64,000 bases of DNA from assembly GCA_038496445.1 (NCBI GenBank), contig JALMLS010000287.1, forward strand, positions 124,001 through 188,000, written 5' to 3'. A model generated the notes under the pieces. The model was not told the DNA's origin, searched no databases, and worked only from the letters and a program-made list of their open reading frames with translations. The translations under genes were made by a program, and so were the position numbers. The stretch is from Trichosphaerium sp. ATCC 40318. Lineage: Eukaryota; Discosea; Flabellinia; Trichosidae. Of the stretch, positions 59,360-64,000 are shown piece after piece (the stretch's first letter is position 1; every line of letters starts with the position of its first letter).

Positions 59360-59962
59360 GTATAAATTTGAGGTTGACGCGTAAAGGTAACAAATTGGTA
59401 ACATAGCACGTGAAAAACATTTTCTAGTTTAGCCGTTCTTTTCTCTACGGCTGGTTTAGTGGTTTTCTGGGCGTAGTGCTAGCAAAGAAAAACGATAGTG
59501 CTCTGCAGACCTGCTGGCGGTTTTTTACAAGGATACATAATGTACTGGTGGCATTGTGAATGCATAAGGTCAGCATAAGTATTAATCTTGAAAACAACAA
59601 GTGTATTTAAGCGCTGTAGCATTGCTCACTCAGATATTGGATGCTATACGCGTAGATGTGACCATTTAAGGTATGATTATGCGTTTAGGGCATGTTTGGC
59701 AGCGTTGTACCCCTTTTTTAAATTATTTTTTGCTTTTCCGAATACATTTCTCACCAGGAGTTTTCGAAGGTTAATTCAGCGTAAAACCGATCTCGTTTAC
59801 CAAGCTTAATCTACCAAAGATCTTTTAATCTGAAATTGTGCACCAATGATTAAAAAACGCCACAATACGCGTAAATGCGATGATTCCCCCAGTTTTGCGA
59901 CTAGGTACACTTTTTATGAAATTGCTGTTATAATGACGACCAATTAGCTTATTAATTGAGCT
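59360..59962. promoter_or_regulatory. Divergent upstream region with CACGTG
   Basis: About 600 bases between the helical-protein gene (minus) and the RhoGEF gene (plus). CACGTG at 59407-59412 lies 48 bases before the minus-strand ATG. A 73-codon frame at 59588-59809 (plus) has a basic, aromatic composition and no domain. The first exon of the RhoGEF must lie here, but I could not place it. Confidence 0.4.
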
Positions 59963-62900
59963 GCTCAAGAAGTTAAAGGACTTGGCGTCTGTTTTAGCTC
60001 AATTTAGTGCAGTGCCGGGTTCTTTACAAGGTACAAACTTAAAAGAAGTAAAAAAAACTAGTGCAGATGCGTTGAAAGTATACAGAGACTACACCGAGGT
60101 AATCACGGAATTCCCGAGCGATTGTATTGTTTTTTTTATGCCCCTTTTTAGAATGTTCGCCACTATTTTGATCAACATACCATTCTACGCGATAAAACAA
60201 ACAGTCTGGGGGTAGTCCTAACAAGTGTTATTCGTTGCTTCATCATCTCCATCAATGAGCCAAATAACTACGAGATTCTAGATAAAATTGATTTGAAACA
60301 ATTGGTAGTACGTGTAAAGGATATTAATCAGTATTGGTGCGCGTCATTTCCCTTTTATTATTTTTTTTTTTTTTTTTCAATTTTTTATTTTGTTTTTGCT
60401 TGGCTCTATTCTCATCTCATTCGCTCCGTAGGCAAACAGAAATTGCTCCAGAAATACGAGAGGCACGCAGGAAAAAGAGAATGGCAAAAGCGCCTCCTAC
60501 AAAGATCAGAAGATCTTGTAGTGCTGGTGGTACGCTGTTTTTCGAACTTACCGAAAATTTGACACATGTCAATCATTTTTTTTTACCAAACCGTTTAATC
60601 ATTTCCTTTTATAGCCATGCAAAGAATGTATAAATCTTCCGGTCCAGTAATGCTCATATCGCAATCCTCCCCATTTAAAACACGTGATTTTATAGCCGCT
60701 TCTTCGCCCAGTACTTTACGGCCTGTTACCCCTAACCCGCCGTCAACCGCTGTCCCTATTCCACGTATCACACCCCCTAAACCACCCAATACAAAGCCTC
60801 CTAGTGAAACCCCACCAATTGATACGACTCACATCACACGAATCACTTCAATACGTGAGTGTTACTCGGTGTATTTTATTGTTCAAAAAATTTTCAAACT
60901 GAACTAAAATAACGTTTATAGGTTCTCAATCTCACTCAAGTGTATCTTCAAGCGACGATGAGGGATCTATGGATAAACGACCAACTTCACGCAGTTCTTC
61001 ATATGCCTCAACCGCTTTACCACCTTTACCTGCGCGGCCTTCTCGACCTCCTCCTCAATTACCTACACTACCCATACCAGCGTCGCCTGAACAACTTCGA
61101 AACTACGTTAGAGATATGAGAGAAATGTACGTTTACTCTGTATTTAAAGAAGAATTTTTATTTACGTTATAACAAACATCTACTCTGTATTACGCTGAAT
61201 GTAAAGTGAAAACAGTAAAATGTACACTGTTTTTTTTTTTTTTTGACATTTCTAATGCTATTTGCCAAAAGGATAACAAAGAAGGCATTTACATCAGAAG
61301 CACAACGCCGTAAGGCGATTACGCAATTACGCCAAGCCATCAAGAAAATTATTGCGCTCAACAATGAGCAAGTAGTAGCACCACAAGTACCAAAGTTAAA
61401 GCCTCAAGCTGCGGAAAAAGATGACCACACTAGATCTGCACGATCAAAGACACACGTGCGTATTATTTAAAAATATGTTTGTTTTGTGTTGACGCTTTTA
61501 AAGAGCCCACAAAATTCAGCTACAAATTTTCATCAAAGGAAAAAATCATCAAGTTTTTCGTCTGGTCAGAGTGATTCGTTTTCGAGAGCGACTGGCGATA
61601 AAGTACATAGAAGTTTGCATGAACCAGATAAAAATGCTGTGGCAGTGCCTGTTGAGCAACTTACAGCAGAACCTTCTAAAGTAGGACCTAGTAGACGAGC
61701 TCAAATTAAATCAACAGCTTTCAGCAATTTTAAAGATTTATTGGCACAAACAGAACTAGGTCTTGTACAACAGTCTAGCCCTGTTATGAGTCCGGTCGTT
61801 AGTCCTCGAGAAATGCCTACTCCTAGTATTGTAATGAGAGATTTCGGGAAAATAGAGACATTCTTGGACAAAGAGTTTGAAGAAAAGCCATCCCAGAGAA
61901 GGTAAAACTTACTGTTAATCAAGTATTTACTAATTCGAATGGTTCAGGTCTAAAAGATTAACACGTACTCTAAGCGCTGGTAGTAATATGCTAGATAAAA
62001 CATGGGCACCAAGACGTAAATATTTTGGCGCTATAGATGATAATGAAGACTCTATAATGGAGGATTCTATGACAGAAGAAGAAATCAGGCAGCAATCGCT
62101 TTGGATGCCAATTTCTGCAAGTGTTGTAGCAAAGCCAAAGCAAATGTCCACGTATTCACTAGCTGGAAAGTCTCGCGTTACATCTAGTATGAGAGATAAA
62201 AGTGTGATGGAGCTAGTGGGTACCGAAGAAACCTACGTTGAAGGGTTGAAAGTTATTGTTGAGGTAATTTTTTGTTCAGCAGTTTTCTCTTTTCTTACTT
62301 GGTTTGTTTCCTTTAGTTTTTCTTGAAACCACTTAACAAAGAGCTCAAGAATGCCAAAGAATTTGGTGTTGAACCGCTATTACCTCAAGAAGATGTTGCA
62401 AAGATATTCTTTCTCATTGAAGAAATTTTAGCATTGCATGCTCCGTTTTTATCAAAATTAAGAAAATCTGTTGTGAAAGACTCTGTAGGTAAACCTATGC
62501 TTAAACTGGTACGTTATTAGATATATACAAACTTGTATTTGATTGCATGAAGCCATATGCTGAAAGTTATTGATCAGATTAATCTTATTTTTGTTATAGA
62601 TTCCTAAGCTTAAAAAATACGCCGAGTATGCTCAAAACTACAACGCAGCAGTAAAATGTGTTACAAAAAATCTTGAAGAGAGAACAAGGTTTAGGAATTA
62701 CTATGATAGCATAATGAAACTACCACGTGTCGCAGGTGCGTAGATAAAAAAAAGTTAATGTTGGTCACTTTTTTTTCTTATACAAGTTTAGATATGTCTT
62801 TGGTTTCATTGCTTGTGACACCTATACAACGTATACCTAGATATAAGTTATTACTAGAAAGTATAATAAAACACACAAATACAAATCATCCGGACTACTA

Positions 62901-63604
62901 GTACGATAAATAACCTCTTCATGGATGTTAACTTTTTTGCTTCTTTAGTTTGGCTGTCAAAGCAAAAAAAGAAGTTGTGAAAGCTGTGGAATATGTCGAA
63001 ATAACTAAAAAAGAGGCTGAGAATAGCGACATGCTTGTACAGATAAGAAATAAGCTAATACCAAACAAAAAGAAGGTAGCTAGCATTATCTCTTCAAAAG
63101 CCTTTCATGTTTTGTTTTAACTTTTTATTAGAAACCGTTCATCTTGGTTAAGCCTGGACGGACATATCTAAATCAAGGTATTCTAGATGTGTCATGTGGT
63201 AAAGATAGAGGATCTTTACACTGCTTCCTATTTTCAGACTTGCTGTTAACAACAAAAAACAAGAAATCAGGGTTTGTTGTACAAACTACCTTTAATTTAC
63301 ATGGTGCAAAGATGTTAGAAGGAAGCTCTAAACGAGGAGGTACGTTGTATTTGTTTCCTTCCTGTTGCAACAGTCAAAATTTTTGGGTGTAGCTACTAAC
63401 GTACAATCTCATAGATCGTCCGTTATTGCAGATATTTTGCGACAGCAAGTACGTAAAAAACATCATTTTAGATTTGTTTTTACTAACGATTTTGGAAACA
63501 GAGAAATTTTGGTAACGTTTCCAAGCTTGGTTCAACGAGATAAATGGCTTCCGTTCTTCAAGCGCGTAGAAAAGGCTGACATAATCGAAGATGTGCGACA
63601 ATAG
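59963..63604 (+). CDS. DH-PH RhoGEF
   Basis: Guanine-nucleotide exchange factor for Rho-family GTPases. The DH domain begins at SVMELVGTEETYVEGLKVIVE (about 62200) and continues LLPQEDVAKIFFLIEEIL, LPRVADMSLVSLLVTPIQRIPRYKLLLESIIKHT, the diagnostic conserved helix. A PH domain follows: LVKPGRTYLNQGILDV, SLHCFLFSDLLLTTKNK, FRFVFTNDFGNREILVTF, and DKWLPFFKRVEK, ending at 63604. Upstream is a long disordered stretch rich in Pro and Ser (TALPPLPARPSRPPPQLP, RPVTPNPPSTAVP), typical of SH3-binding regions. The exon at 60000 (ASVLAQFSAVPGSLQG) belongs to the N-terminus; the initiating exon is unresolved. Together with the RhoGAP at 4.3 kb, it gives Rho signalling both arms within this window. Confidence 0.87.
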
Positions 63605-63840
63605 CACTGAAAGCGAAAAAAAAAAACCCCACCCACTGTACTTTAATCAACTACTAAAAAAAAAACCACAAAAAATAAATGTAAAATACAATCCCAATGG
63701 CGTCAATTTTGTTAGTTCCGTATTAAATTCTCTGTGAGAAGAATAGATTAATAGCAGTATTTCGGCTTCCTTGTTGACAGTAGTTTACATTCTAAAGGTA
63801 AATAGGAAGTATTTGAAAAAAATCACTTGTATTTTGTTAC
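63605..63840. other. Spacer before the last gene
   Basis: RhoGEF 3' region and upstream part of the leucine-rich-repeat gene. Short A runs near 63615 and 63655. Nothing else recognised. Confidence 0.4.
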
Positions 63841-64000
63841 AATGTTTGTGGTCGCTGTAAGAATGTAACTATTTGGCTCAATAAAACCTCAGTAACAGAT
63901 GAAAGTGTTGCACTTGCTGGAGTTCATAATATACACCTTGATAACACTTCAGTAACTGATGAAGGTGTTAAAGCACTTGCTGGCGTTCATACTATTTACC
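63841..64000 (+). CDS. Leucine-rich-repeat protein, 3' part outside the window
   Basis: One frame is open to the window edge and reads CKNVTIWLNKTSVTDES, ALAGVHNIHLDNTSVTDEG, then VKALAGVHTIY. The 20-21 residue unit LxxTSVTDEGVKALAGVHxI is a leucine-rich repeat. The two copies are nearly identical at DNA level (CAGTAAC-GATGAA at 63890 and 63950), the first lacking one AAA codon. The frame closes upstream at a TGA near 63814, so an exon border or start lies between; not placed. Partial gene. Confidence 0.65.
63886..64000 (+). repeat. Tandem 60/63-base coding repeat
   Basis: At least two adjacent near-identical units encode the leucine-rich repeats. Low divergence suggests recent duplication or gene conversion; the array probably continues past the window. 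Confidence 0.6.

Noticed and set aside
59588-59809. 73-codon frame as first exon of the RhoGEF
   Set aside because: No donor that joins it in frame to the exon at 59963 was found.

Overview
The window is a gene-dense, AT-rich piece of a nuclear genome from a unicellular eukaryote. Nearly every gene is split by short introns, mostly about 35-160 bases, with GTAAGT- or GTACGT-type donors, T-rich tracts and CTAAC-like branch sites close to a TAG or CAG acceptor. The gene set includes Rab1, Ras and Rho regulators, a C2-arrestin, a vault-like protein, ubiquitin E1, Rrp6 and PP4R3. It fits a free-living amoeboid protist, with Amoebozoa as my first guess. No rRNA or marker gene settles the lineage. 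I saw no tRNA, rRNA, CRISPR array or intact transposon.

Layout. 0.2-6.7 kb: an unknown membrane-anchored protein (-), Rab1 (+), a secreted NTF2-like protein with an acidic tail (-), a RhoGAP (+) and the first protein built of YwqK/MORN-like repeats (-). 7.0-13.3 kb, all minus: an RlaP-type nucleotidyltransferase with a possible mitochondrial presequence, a C2-arrestin protein and an F-box/NHL protein. 13.4-15.6 kb (+): a repeat protein ending in a PD-(D/E)XK-like nuclease domain. 15.6-17.7 kb: the largest gene-free stretch. 17.7-27.7 kb: a Cys-rich polytopic membrane protein (+), an endonuclease/exonuclease/phosphatase domain fused to a poly(A)-polymerase-like region (-), and a membrane-anchored penicillin-acylase-type Ntn hydrolase (+). 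27.9-30.4 kb: two decayed YwqK-repeat fragments around a small secreted protein. 30.4-38.7 kb: PP4R3 (-) and PH-RasGEF (+), divergently arranged. 40.6-47.5 kb: a SMYD-type SET/MYND methyltransferase and ubiquitin-activating enzyme E1 (both -). 47.7-52.3 kb: a SERINC-like membrane protein (+), two more YwqK-repeat genes, one apparently broken, and a very short vault-protein homologue between them. 52.7-59.4 kb: Rrp6, a small F-box protein, CHCHD5 and an unknown helical protein. 60.0-64.0 kb: a DH-PH RhoGEF, then the first repeats of a leucine-rich-repeat gene that runs off the end.

The genes form no operon and no single pathway. Recurring themes are small-GTPase control (Rab1, RhoGAP, RasGEF, RhoGEF), ubiquitin (E1, two F-box proteins) and RNA handling (Rrp6, the EEP-PAP fusion, RlaP). 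The unusual parts are the repeat-nuclease gene, the EEP-PAP fusion, the mini-vault protein and the YwqK-repeat family with intact, broken and decayed members. Exon borders were read by eye from splice signals and reading frame. Gene ends are generally firmer than gene starts.
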